Assembly: GCA_947172415.1 (NCBI GenBank)
Contig: OX359195.1
Span: forward strand, 6,795,501-6,859,500
Direction of reading: 5' to 3'
DNA from: Chondrosia reniformis
Taxonomy: Eukaryota > Porifera > Demospongiae > Chondrillida > Chondrillidae
Length of the DNA stretch: 64,000 bases
The notes beneath the pieces are model-generated. The model saw only the letters and a list, made by a program, of their open reading frames with translations. It made no database searches and was not told the origin of the DNA. Every line of letters starts with the position of its first letter. Position 1 is the first letter of the stretch. Shown here in pieces: positions 37,112 to 49,600 of the stretch. The translations under genes and the position numbers were made by a program.

Positions 37112-40100
37112 TTATATATAGTCATTGCCTAGTGATGGATCAAATTTTGGATTTTCATATGACATGTCTTGATCAATGTGAGACCTTGGAAACCAGTCTG
37201 GCTCAGATAAAGTTTTTTGTTTTCTTCTAATCAACACACACAGAATTAGACATGTCATCACCACAAGAAGAAGTAGACAGATGATTCCAACTGTTATTCC
37301 TACTACTACTGGTAGTGGAGGAGTACTAGGTGAGGAAATTTCTACTATATAATAGAGAAATTAATAAAAATAATATAAACTTCAAAGGGACCAGCTACAC
37401 ATAGGGTTTGTTGTCATTTTGATCAACTAACTGTTGTAACAAATTATTCCAACATCTTGACTGTGATTGCAACTTCCAGGGTAAACCTCAAAAGGACAAT
37501 CAACAAGCCTTTTCTCATTTCCATGGCATTTGGTAGAATGAATATTAATGGGTAAGTCCAAATTTGAGATATTATAGCTATATAAGAAATTATTCAAGGT
37601 GACAAACAGATCATTATAGCATGGACATGCATATATTTTTATATATAATTAATACCTGTGGCTACACTTTAATAATGTACTGTATATATACGTACATATA
37701 AGGATGACCCTTAAGGGGGTAGTATTGGCTAAAGGGTGAATATCTCCTTTTGCAAAGTCCTTCTCATATATATGTGAATTGAATGTAATGTATTCAGCTA
37801 CGTATATACATTGTGATTGCTTAATGAATGATAGCTAGCTAAACCATACCATAGAGAAGAATTTACTTGTTGTGTTAGCATGGATACGACATGTGCTGAA
37901 CATGACTTTTTTAAATTAGTTTTGATTTTTACAGCAACTTAATTTCCCATTTAGTTGCAGGTTTGAAACATGTACTGTATATACATACGTATATGTGCTC
38001 ACAGAGTAGACAGAACTTATAAAAAATACATACTTGGAATTGGTTATAATATTTGCCCTCAAGCCAGCCTCAGGAAATTTCAACTGTCTGCATATAACTT
38101 TTGCCTCAGTTAGATGAAAATTTGTGCTGCACACAGTTCCCCATCTGTTGTAAAGATATATCTCAAGTCGTCCAGAGCTGTCTGATGGGCCTCCTGTTAA
38201 TCTAACAGTCCCTTCTTCTAGTGGGGGAGCATCACCTGATCATGAGTAAAGTAGTACGTATATATTAAAGTAAAGTCATATCATAATACTGGAAATGCAT
38301 GGCCCAGTGGAGAAGAAGAGAAGTAGAAAACTCTTGTATCCTCATCCAAAATTTCTTTTATTAACACAACCTGTCCTGGTTGTTTTACTTCTGTTTAATT
38401 CCTTTAGTTTACTACTATTTTCCATGCTCTAGCTCTTTCTGCTCTCTAAATAATTTACTTCTCATACAGCTATAAGCAATTTCTTTCCATAAGTATATTT
38501 ATATAAAAGAACAATATTAACTTAAAGAAGTAATGCATGTATAGCTTACTGCATTTAATGGCTACATCTTTATAGCAAACATCTTCCAATACAGGTTTGT
38601 AATGACAATCTAACAACTTTTCTTCTGAACCATGACAATTCAAAACTCTAAATACACCATTCTGGAAGTCACCAAATCTTAAAAAAAAACATAAACGTTA
38701 TGCATATACGTACGTATGTGCATCTATATAATGCCCAATAAAGATGTTTTTTGTATGTGAGTGTAAACATGTGCAACTTGACATTAGATTAATCTATATA
38801 TGGTAGTTTTGTACTTCCTTTCACTGAGTGCCTTAATAGTAGCCCATCTTGGCTAGTGGCCATCCCCAGTTTAAATAAGATACTCAAACCCATATTCATA
38901 GTTTTTATAGTGACTCATGGGCCCTAACTTGGCCTTGTACTTTTTTGTATGTGTCACTTTAATATATTATTTATTATTATTATATATGTACATATACACT
39001 TTATATGAATGCATATAAAGTACCTTCCATCCTCATAAACCTCTTCAGCTCCTACGTAGCCAATCTGTCTGCATGCAACATCAGCACCAGAGGAGGCTTT
39101 GAAGTTATTGGAGCATATGCCTCTCCATTCCCCATCAACAAAGATCTCAAGCCTTCCCATGGATGTATTTGTTGTATTGCCGTTGTTCAATCTAAGATTT
39201 CCATTTCTTTCAATTCCATCAGTACCTTTTTAATAAGGGGGATATACTAGCAAAAATACCATGCAATTGTATACATAGCATGTTTACATAGCATGTTTAA
39301 AGGAAAAACAATCATTTAAGACAATACAGTAAACCTCAATTAAAATACATTATAAAACATGTCCAATGAGTTTTAGAAATGTTGATGCATTTTATATTTA
39401 CCCTATAGCCTAGCATCATACATAAAGTCATATATTAGTAAATAATGTACATTTAGTGCTATATATGCAACTCTATCAAACGAACAGACATCAATTACAA
39501 CGTACTACATGTATGTATACAATGACACACAATTTAAATTGGCTATGTGTATTTGTCTGCAAATGCTGTAATACGTACCAAGTGATAGCTATGCAATTCT
39601 TACCACATTGCAGACATCAATTACAACGTACTACATGTATGTATACAATGACACACAATTTAAATTGGCTATGTGTATTTGTCTGCAAATGCTGTAATAC
39701 GTACCAAGTGATAGCTATGCAATTCTTACCACATTGCACTCCAATTTGGTTGAACACACATGAGTCATCCATAATGCTATGTTTACACTGAAAAAGGTGG
39801 CTTTCATTTCCAAGACACTTTATGTTGGTTATTGAGGCAGTATTAAGAATAGAACCATAGCTACATACGTATATATATATGTACATATACACAAACATGC
39901 AGGTTAATATATTGTAACCTGCATTGTATATATAGAGAGATTTAAAATTTTATATAGTAACTTACTAAGAATTCTTTTTAAATCCAATGGCATGTGTGTA
40001 ACCTAACTGCCTACAGGCCACATCTGCCTCCTTCTTCTCAAATCCTCCATCGCAGAGTGGAATAAATTTTCCTTTTTCAATAGTTATGACTAATTGTCCA

Positions 40101-43100
40101 CTTGCTCCACTCCCCTCAAATAGAGCCACACTCCCCCTAGCCGGCACTGTAGTACTTTCAGCTGATTAAAGCAAAGGCCACAATAACATGCATAATATAC
40201 TTGTATCTTAATTACACATATAAAAATATACATACGTATATGCCTCCATCTGATTCAGTTAATTAGTTAAGTCCATGCATTGTCATGCTACGTATATAAT
40301 TGGTCTAAATTAATTATTATTATTATGTCCATACGTATATATGAGCAATAAATGCAGTTGTTTAATTAGCCTATACAAAATAAGCCTCATATATATATAT
40401 ATATATTTCTGCTGTAGGTTTGCATGTGCATACTCACAGCATTCAACAATCAAGTTATGATGTTTCGTACATGATGTAAATGTGTCGTTTTTCAAGTCAC
40501 ACTCAAGAATGCTATTCTCACCGCCTTTGCATATGGCTTCCGTGACATGCCTCAAACCATCATGAGTCCCCCTATATAGTACGTACATGCATGAATAATC
40601 AATACACCATTTTCTTACATGCCCTATATATCTACTTTAGAGTGAAGTCCTATAAGGAACTAAACCAATAACTTTGGATGAGGATACAAGAATTTTCTCC
40701 TATACTTCTTCTCTTCTTCTCCACTGGCATATACGTATATGTATAGTGCTATAACTTTGACAATTGATATTAAATGCAGTCTTGATTAAAAGCAACTATC
40801 TTAAGCCACAAATCCTCTTGTACTATGATTTGTTCCTTTTTTCTCTATCATTTCATAACATACAGTAGTTAAAAAGCTTTTTGTATGTAGGGTTTTAGAA
40901 TAACAGAAAAATGTCATGCTTTTTGAAAGAAATATACTGCACTTCAGTTTATGTACATACCTATGGACTAGATTCAAAGTCCTCCATCCTAACTGTCGAC
41001 ATACAACATTTGCAACAGAACTAGCATCATTATCTGGTACACATATATTTCCCCATGTTTCATTCAAGTATATCTGAACAATGTCATCATCTATAATTCT
41101 GATGTCACCCAGAGATGGAGTGTTCTCCAGTTTACACAACTCAGAACTGGGCTCTCTGTTAAGCATATAATCCATATCTATTTTATCTGTATAGAATAAT
41201 GTAAATCGTTTAATATATTTTATGTATATGCAGCATATATAGATCAAAGAGTCGTTGTATATAATATTTTAGAAAACTCCTATATAAACATATGTCAAAT
41301 GGTCTCCTCAAATAACTAACAATTCTTTCCCAAATACACAAATCTAATATAATAGTCCCAACTAATATGGGGCAATGATATCAGAGTTTACACTCACTAC
41401 ATGTAAGAAAAATGGAATTAGTGCAATCTTTAACTTCCATAAGGTCTTCCAAAGTTGATAGACAGTCAATAATACAGACATCAAGTACATTACACTCTGT
41501 GTTGTTTAATCTCCACATTGGACTACATATTAAAAAATATCTAAATATATGCATATGACATGTACGTATAGTATAAATATCACTACACTACTGTGACTAA
41601 TTAGTTTGCCATGGTTACTTCTTCATAGGAATAGGAAATGGGTTGGGTCTCTGATTATCAGCTTGTTTTGTTGAATGAAATCACCACTAGTGTGAATGGC
41701 AACTATTATAACTATTAATATATTAATTATTATTATATATAAGCATGGTGCCTTCTACTATGTATGTTTGACTTGACATAGCTATTTATGTGTTGTTATA
41801 TATCTTTTTGCTTATAATTATGTACACTCGCATGTGTTGGTGCTACATTGGACCAGTATCGGTCCTAATGCCCTTGGGCATGGTGCACCTTAATCATTGA
41901 ATTGAATTGAATATATACGTACATATGATGGGAGACATGAATGCAATAAAATAAGGATTTCTTCTAACTGCATCGAACTTATCTTTTGGATGGTTTATCC
42001 TTCGACCTTTTGAGCATCTAGAGACATCACTAAAGAAGACCCTCAGGGTCGAAAAGTCTGACTAAAGTTTAAGAACAAAGCTGTGTCTCTAGACGCTCAA
42101 AAGGTTGAATAATGAACCATCCAAAAGAGAAACATGAATGATAAAGAAACATTGCTGTAGCAATAGTAGCTCAATATAACAGAGCACTAATGGTCCTATG
42201 GTCATAACCAGCTGTCCTGGGTTTGATTCTGAGTAATCGCTCTTTTGTATTTTGCTGGACCTTCTCTACTTCATGGACAAATGATTATTATAATCTGGTG
42301 GTTACCTATTTCCAATGTTACTTTAGTACTTTACCTGCTAGTCCTGTTAATGGTGTCAAGTGATAGCATGTCAGTATATCCTAGCTGTCTACAAGCCACA
42401 GCGTAAAAGTCATCAGGTTTAGCCTCTATGTGATCTCCAAGATAAACTCCACCCCATTTGCCATTATAAAATATCTGTAGTGCTCCTTCAGATGGGTATT
42501 CCCCTCCCACGAGCCTTACTTGACCAGAGTAGGGCTGTGGTCTGTAATCACCTGATGCATAACATATATATATACTTACTAAAGTATAATATATTTTACT
42601 ATATATACATATATATGTATTATTAAATGCTGCGAAAGTCAAGGATGTTAATATACCACTAACTAAAAACAATTAGTGTGATGTTAACTATAGTATTATA
42701 TTGTTTTCTCTTACTACATTGAACTTCCACTGTTTCATGAGGTGCACATGTATAATTCACCAGACGACAATCTAGGATGTGACTTTCGTTACCATGGTAG
42801 CATTCAAAAGCTGGTCCAACTATTCCACTATTCATTCCAAACCTGTGGTTTAATTTGTGCATAATTAAGCAGCCTACATTTTCATATACATTATGTTTAT
42901 ATTATTAATGTCACCATAGTACATAGTATAAATTAACATTTTGTAATTGCCCTGATACCTTGAAATTTTGCTAATATGTGGATCAGGTTTGACTTTGTAA
43001 CCTCTTATAATGCTCTGATCAGTTTTATAAAGATGAGCTAGATAGCCTAGGCCCAGTTGCCTACAAATGACGTTCCCTGTTTTATTATCAATATGATCAT

Positions 43101-43424
43101 CACATAGGTTAAACCAATCCAAATCTTGGGAATCATATCCTTCAGGTGGATAATAGTATACTTCAACTCGACCACTAAACTTTCCAGATTCAAAACCTGA
43201 AAGTCGCAGATCACCCAATTGCTGGCTGAAGCCTATGAGTTGGATCAATATATATGTACACTGTTAACTTTATAATATATATATACACATATAATACTCT
43301 GTACACGCTGTTTGACTGTCTGTATGCAGTGTATATACAGTATATAATCCTCACATTGTTCACAAATCCATAATGGTGATAGGAGAAACAAGATACAATA
43401 CTTGTCTAAGCTGCAATCCTTCAT
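37112..43424 (-). CDS. six-domain SRCR (scavenger receptor cysteine-rich) single-pass membrane receptor
   Basis: Fourteen exons from 43424 to 37112 sum to 2,409 nt, or 802 residues. A signal peptide (MKDCSLDKYCILFLL) is followed by six SRCR domains, each usually encoded by two exons split after the C-R-Q-L-G motif. Examples are GNVICRQLGLGY, AVACRQLGY, NVVCRQLGW, ADVACRQLGY, ADVACRQIGY and AKVICRQLKF. Each second half has C-x-G-x-E-x-x-L-x-x-C (CYHGNESHILDC, CLGNESHLFQC). A transmembrane helix (VVVGITVGIICLLLLVVMT) and a short basic-then-polar tail with SYENPKFDPS and a C-terminal DYI end the protein. SRCR receptors bind microbial and self ligands; sponges have many. The start could be 33 bases earlier (43457), but the signal peptide is best at 43424. 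It is divergent from paralog C. Confidence 0.9.
38295..38355 (+). repeat. dispersed repeat family 1 fragment
   Basis: GGCCCAGTGGAGAAGAAGAG ... TGTATCCTCATCCAAAA in an intron of the SRCR gene. Confidence 0.5.
39485..39736. repeat. 126-bp direct tandem duplication at an SRCR exon end
   Basis: Two adjacent, essentially identical 126-bp copies (39485-39610 and 39611-39736) beginning CAGACATCAATTACAACGTA and ending CTTACCACATTG. On the minus strand each copy contains the last bases of an SRCR exon (CAATGTG) and its splice donor GTAAG. The real exon (about 39860-39730) uses the copy adjoining it. Confidence 0.9.
40640..40730 (-). repeat. dispersed repeat family 1, inverted fragment
   Basis: AGGAACTAAACCAATAACTT, TTGGATGAGGATACAAGA and CTTCTCTTCTTCTCCACTGG are the reverse complement of the family's 3' half. 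It lies in an SRCR-gene intron. Confidence 0.5.
41980..42131. mobile_element. MITE-like inverted-repeat element
   Basis: About 47-bp imperfect terminal inverted repeats: left arm ATCTTTTGGATGGTTTATCC ... TTTTGAGCATCTAGAGACA, right arm its near reverse complement ending ATGAACCATCCAAAAGAG. A 55-bp middle contains a small palindrome (GACCCTCAGGGTC). Related single arms occur near 6,480-6,570 and 49,810-49,870. It is in an SRCR-gene intron. Confidence 0.6.
42160..42290 (+). mobile_element. tRNA-derived SINE-like sequence
   Basis: TAGCTCAATATAACAGAGC resembles a tRNA A box with D-arm (42167-42185). GGTTTGATTCT at about 42220-42230 resembles a B box at the expected spacing. The T stem and acceptor stem do not pair, so this is a decayed tRNA-derived repeat rather than a functional tRNA. 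Confidence 0.4.
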
Positions 43425-43694
43425 TTCTCCCCTCAATTGTTTGGTATATATCTCCAACTTGGAAGCTGCACAGTTACTCTACTAAAACAATTTAATAAAT
43501 ATGGGCTGTCTTGTGATATCTGAATTGGCTAGTACATTAGGCCAGATTAAGAATGTACAAACAAACATTGCATTAGACAAGCCATTTGAATTAAGGTCTC
43601 ATTAAAAGGCTTTTTATCACTTGATATAATCATGGATGTATTTTGTGTGTGTGCAACCATTTCGTCATTAGACATTCGACCACGCCCACACAAT
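43425..43694. promoter_or_regulatory. divergent promoter region SRCR receptor / paralog C
   Basis: 270 bp between the start codons of the SRCR gene (-) and paralog C (+). Both are surface-protein genes with signal peptides. A CCACGCCCAC stretch lies just before the paralog C ATG and could be a GC/CACCC-type site. Shared regulation is inferred from the head-to-head arrangement. Confidence 0.55.
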
Positions 43695-46600
43695 ATGGCT
43701 ACTATCATAATCTCGACGGTTTTTTTGATCATCTCTCTTGCTTTCTCTTCCTCCCCTGACAAAATATTAGTGGATCCAGCTTATGGAAACGATACAGAAG
43801 AATGTCTACGAAATCGTTCTGTCCCTTGTAGAACCTTGAACTACGCCTACTACAGAAAGTCACTAAACGACTCAGATCCGGTCTTCTCCACGACTCCAGA
43901 CACCAGTTCGGTTCAGAATCGCTCTAAAAATACTGAATTCCTCTTGAAACCTGGAAAATATGAAGTATCTCAACCTTTGGTGATCAGCGAATCAGATAAC
44001 CTCATTTTCAGTGCTGAATCCGAAAATGTCACTATCCGCTGTCCGGATCTTAGTAACAGGACTTTTGGACCAGATAATTATACGTTCTACGACATATCTG
44101 TTCATAACTCCAGCAACTGCACCTTTAAAGGGATAACTTTCGAGAGCTGTGGCCCTCGGAATTCGGCTTTGTTTGCTATAAACATTGAAGGATTTAATAT
44201 CATAAATTGCACATTTCGGTAAGTTTTTGTTACTCTTAGTCCTATAACCTATTAACTATTGTCCTAACTAACGTGACAGTAAAATATATAGTATAGCGAA
44301 TAAATAATATAAACAATTTACCAGTTCCAGTTTCTTCATTGCTTCGGCTTTTGTTTCTTAATTATTTCAGTAACAACACTGGATCAAGCCTTCAAATAAG
44401 GCATTGCAAAGACATCCTTGTAGATAGCACCATGTTTTGTGATAACTTCAATACGAGAACATTCAATGAAGATAGTGAGATTATCGATATTGACGCTGCA
44501 TTTGGTCGAGCCCTCACTGGTGGAGGAATGACTGTTATTAATAGGAGATCTTCCGGAGTAAATATCAAAGTAAAAAACTGCCGTTTTATAAACAACAGTG
44601 CAAACAATGACTCCATTTCCTCTGCCACACCTATTCTTCTGCGAAAGTATGGCCATGGAGGTGGATTGTTAATAAGGTGGATTAAGGTTTCTGAATCAAA
44701 TGTTATGATTGAAGACTCATTATTTCAAGACAATCGCGCACAAGTTGACGGTGCAGGGATTTTCATATCACTTTCCAATACTAGCATTAATAACAACCTA
44801 ACCATACGGAATACCACAATTGAAAACAATAATGTTGAAGATTCAGGAGGTGGCGGGGTTAGTTTGAATTCGTTTCAAGTTACTCACTCCAATAACTTTA
44901 GGATTGAAGATTGCATCTTTGCTAATAATTCCGCCAGTGCCGGTGGGGCATTTAGTCTAATTTTATACCAAAGAGATGCAGAAATGGAGGATCAGTTGAT
45001 TTTCATAAACTGTTCCTTCATACGTAACACTGCCGTCAATGATGGAACAGCAGTTGGCTTGTTTTCACTTTTGCATGTAGATGAAGTTGGATTTCCAGTA
45101 GAATTTGAAAACTGGTAGGTCACATGACTTTCATATGGATATCACATGACTATCACATGTATTTTGAATCAATTTTACTTTCAAATCCTTTGTAGTACAT
45201 TTGATGACAATCTCTCAGAGGATATCAATAGTGATACCAGTGCCTTAGCGGCTTTTAGGTACGCCTAGCCTACGAACTTATTAGTTTTTTCTGTACACAA
45301 CTTAAGCAATTTGGAATTAAGTCATGTACAGGCTTAATGTGGCTTAATGTAAGATATCTAAATCACTCAACTCTAATGGTGTACCAATTAGAGTAAACTT
45401 TCAAATGAAAGTACAGCATTTATTATTAAAGCTTTACCTTTAAATGGCATAGCCAAACTGGCTCTTTTTCCAAAGGAGCACGGCTAGTCAGTAATACTAC
45501 CTACCATTCTTAGCTCCTACGTATGTTCCACTGCTAGAATGATTATATAGGTCTACCTACCACTCTTAGCTCTCATGTTCCACTGCTAGAATGATTCAGT
45601 GTTGCAGTCAATCCCTTTCTTCTTGCTTCAGATTTCCGATTACTCTAAGAGGCACAAACTACTTTAGACGTAACGTAGGTGGGGGAATTACTCTATTAAA
45701 CACACAAATGGATGTATATGGAGTGGTAATTCTAGATAGCAATACTGCGGACTTTGGCGGTGGGCTTGCCATGGACGACAGGTGTCTGGTTAGTTGACAC
45801 TAAGAGCTGGAAGTGATAGAAGAATATGTATATTGTCAACCTTATCCCACTTGTTGCATTGTATCATTGTAACTACGTATAATCCATCCATGGCTATTAA
45901 CTATCATTTTCTTTGGTTAGGACATGCATACTCTATCATGATATAATTATGCGTGATTGTTTTGTCTCCATATAAACAAAAAAGATATCTTGAAATTCTT
46001 ATTTGTTTACTAATTACGTATGCGAGTCTTTCACTCTAACGTTTACCCTTTGACCACATACGTAAGTACATACATATATGTGGTAGTGTATAGTTGTTCA
46101 GTGTCGATTGTGTTGTTCTGTAGTTGAACCTTCATCCTGAATCACAGATAGACTTCACTAACAACCGTGTCAACGACTCTGGTGGTGGTATCTATGTTGA
46201 TTTTCCACCAATCAGATTTGTGATTGAGTTCTTCAATCGCCTCTGCTTTATTCAATATGTACCAGATAATGAACCAATGGACAGACCTCCGTCTGATTGG
46301 GTTCGTTACCATGCACATGTTATTAATGGAGCTAAATATTGCTCCTTATAAATATGAATATCCTCTATTTTAAACTGAATAAAATGTATATCATTTGTAT
46401 GTGTGTGTATATGTACATATGCATCAATGTATACATCATCCAAGATGTTTTCCCTAAGTAATTTAGTCTAAAAAACAGTCTATCCTTATATTGATATGTC
46501 AACCAGGATTTTATAGGAAAATATTTCAGAAATATATGTATCTGGCCTAAAACGTTTAAGTAATTGTTCACTTATGTAGCCTTTGTGCATGTACACATTA

Positions 46601-49600
46601 TGTAATTCACAAGCCCTATGGTGAGTCATATACAAGTAGAATACTGTGTAATCTGCAACTGTAAAGAGTGGCTTGTTTTTAAACCATTTCCACTTTTTGT
46701 TTCAAGCCTATTTAGTATTATGTTGTATGAGTATCAATCTATACTGTATAGAGCTTCCTTACATCAGTTTCATTCTAGTTTGGACTGTGTTTTCAAAATG
46801 TCTACTTTATGTAATGCAATTGGAAGAGGTGTTTTTTCAGTTTAATGTTTTCCTTCTGTTTTTAGCTGTATATATGCTTTCACATTCCAATTTTACAGTC
46901 TGCTAAAGTGAGGTTTATAAACAACACTGCTCGACTAAGTGGAGGGGCCATCTTTGCATCTGATCTCCATGGATGCCACTGGTTTGGTGATGTAGAGGAT
47001 GAACTGACTGAAGAGAGTATATTTACTCAAAACCCTCCAATTGCAGCTAATGGTTCTTGGCCATTTGTTTACAAGTAAGAATAGCTACATAATATACATA
47101 CGTACATACTATTGAAGTGTCTTAATCCTCTGTGTGAAGGAGTGTTGCTAATTGCTCTTTTTTCTTTATCATAATATGCATTTACTCCTTTTACATTTGT
47201 ATCTACTGATGACATTCATTTATCCATTTCATCAGTTTTTGATTTGTGCTGAATATAAAGATAAATTGTGAAGTTTCATTTTGAGTACTTAAATGTGATG
47301 CAGTATACAGTAATGAAGTCTATAAATCTATAAAGCTTGATGGCTTCTATGGATCCATATTTTGATGTATTAGAAATAATTACTTAACTGGAGGTAATGC
47401 GACTGGAGGAAATATTATGAATAAGACACTTGGAACTGCACCTTTGCAACTGAAAGTCACCCCAGAAGTAGGTTTTAGCTACAAAATATGATGAAATCAC
47501 ACCCTTTTATTGTGCAACCACTGCCCCCCTGCTTAAGGGATATGATAATTAATCCCTAACACTGCCAGATGTATTACAATGAGTACAGCAATTTGTGCAG
47601 AATCCAATATTTTGACTTACATATTGCATACAGTATCTCTCTTGTTTATTTATCATGTTTGCGTGGACCTACCTACGTAGTTTACTACAGTCCAACCTGG
47701 TGAACGGGTATCAATAGAACTGCATGCTCTGGATCAGCTGAACAACTCCAGGGAAGCTGTGTGGTCGGTCACAAGACCGGGGGAGGACACGGTAAGCTAG
47801 GGACAAGTAGGGGCAGACTAGGGGGAGGACATGGTAAGCTAGGGACAAGTAGGGGCAGACTAGGGGAAGGACACGGTAAGCTAGGGACAAGTAGGGGCAG
47901 ACCGGGGGAGGACATGGTAAGCTAGGGACAAGTAGGGGCAGACCGGGGGAGGACACGGTAAGCTAGAGACAAGACCCAGAAACTTGTTAGGGGGTTCTAA
48001 GTTATACAGGACTGTAACAGAGAAAGGGTATGAGATGATTTGGCTAGTAATTTGCCAAAACTTTGAAATAGGCCAGTATATACAAACTCAAACATGGAGG
48101 TGCTTCAACACTCAGAGCACCCCTTAAATCCACCACTGACATAAATAGCAATAATGAGATAATAGAATTTGTAAAATAGTACATTTGGTTCTTTATTCCT
48201 CACTTTTAGTTCCTTGGAGCTCTTGCAGCTGCTCCTGATAAGTATATTTATACTGTACCCTCTTTGAAAACTTTGGGAGAAACCAATTCTTCTGGAACAT
48301 TTAAGAAGACGTTGACTTTCTCACTTCTTAGGACACTGGTAGGTTTCATAAAAAACTGTATAGGATAAAATGGCTGCCAATCCTTCATGGACCCTTCATG
48401 CGCGTGTGATATAGAATATAGGGTTCACATGTATTTCAATTGAGACTTCCTTAGTTACCAATCAACCACTCACCTTCCCTTAGTAACCAAACCACTAAAT
48501 TGGTTGGTGAATTCATAGACTATCTAAACTACATACAGTAGTTTAGATAGTCTATGTTATGTTGAATCAGACTACCTTACTCAATTGTCTCAAATACAAA
48601 GTTCCATTGTATGAGTTGCTAGAGTATCTAACAGATCCATCACCAAGGTGGGATGGCTTAACTGATGCATATCTCACTGATCGTTTGTAGGCTGATAGTG
48701 TGAATGTAGTACTAACAGTTGATGGTAGTTGTCACCCTGGATATGTCTTACCAGATGTGAATAGTACCTGCCAAGTAGACACAGAGAAGGAAGACATTTT
48801 AAGAGCATCAGCAGCAGGCAGATACATATACATCAGGGTGAGTACTGAATAGGTTCAAAGGACTGTCTGGTTAAGGCACTCCACTGGTTTGTGTGGTGTA
48901 GCTTGTGTAATTAGGTAATAATTGGGTCATATGTATAGTGTATACGATGAAATAAGTAGTATTGACACATTTCTGTGTGCACAGGCTATGATATATCATC
49001 ATGCATCACTGTAGGGGTAATACCCTGTGATTATTCACCTCTTGTCGCTGAATATGTGTATACATACCGCCTTTAAGTTAATGTTGAGTGCATCATGTGA
49101 TCCTTAATTGGCATGCATACGTATGTTTGATAACCTGGAAATTAGACAATGTGTATATATTTACATCTAATATCAATTTCTGTAAGAGAGTATATACATT
49201 AAATCATTACTAACGTTTCGGCTGCATACTGCAGCCTTCCTCAGAGTACAATTAAGAAAATGAAAAGACTGCATAACATAAACACCTGCACTAATCATTC
49301 ACTGTCATTCATCAGTTGTAAACATTAATTCAGGTCTTGAACTCTAATTCAGTTTGATTGTTGACTCTGAATGAGGCACTACCACCAACTGTCAATCTCC
49401 ACACCCTGGTCTCTGTTCATTAGTTTGCTGTGGTTCCTTAAGGAGATATGAAGGGACTCCTTGATCCTGAGAATGTTGGTATTCCTTGCATGATCAGGAT
49501 TTTTTGGGGGTTCAAGCGAAAGAATCGATATGTTCCTATAAATAGTCACCCGAAATTATCCTCTCAAGTGTATATACATTGTTTACATTAATATAAGTGG

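Noticed and set aside
42160-42235. Functional tRNA gene
   Set aside because: A- and B-box similarity, but T and acceptor stems do not pair.
47711-47956. Minus-strand Pro/Leu/Val repeat ORF
   Set aside because: Shadow of the 42-bp minisatellite in a paralog C intron and exon end.
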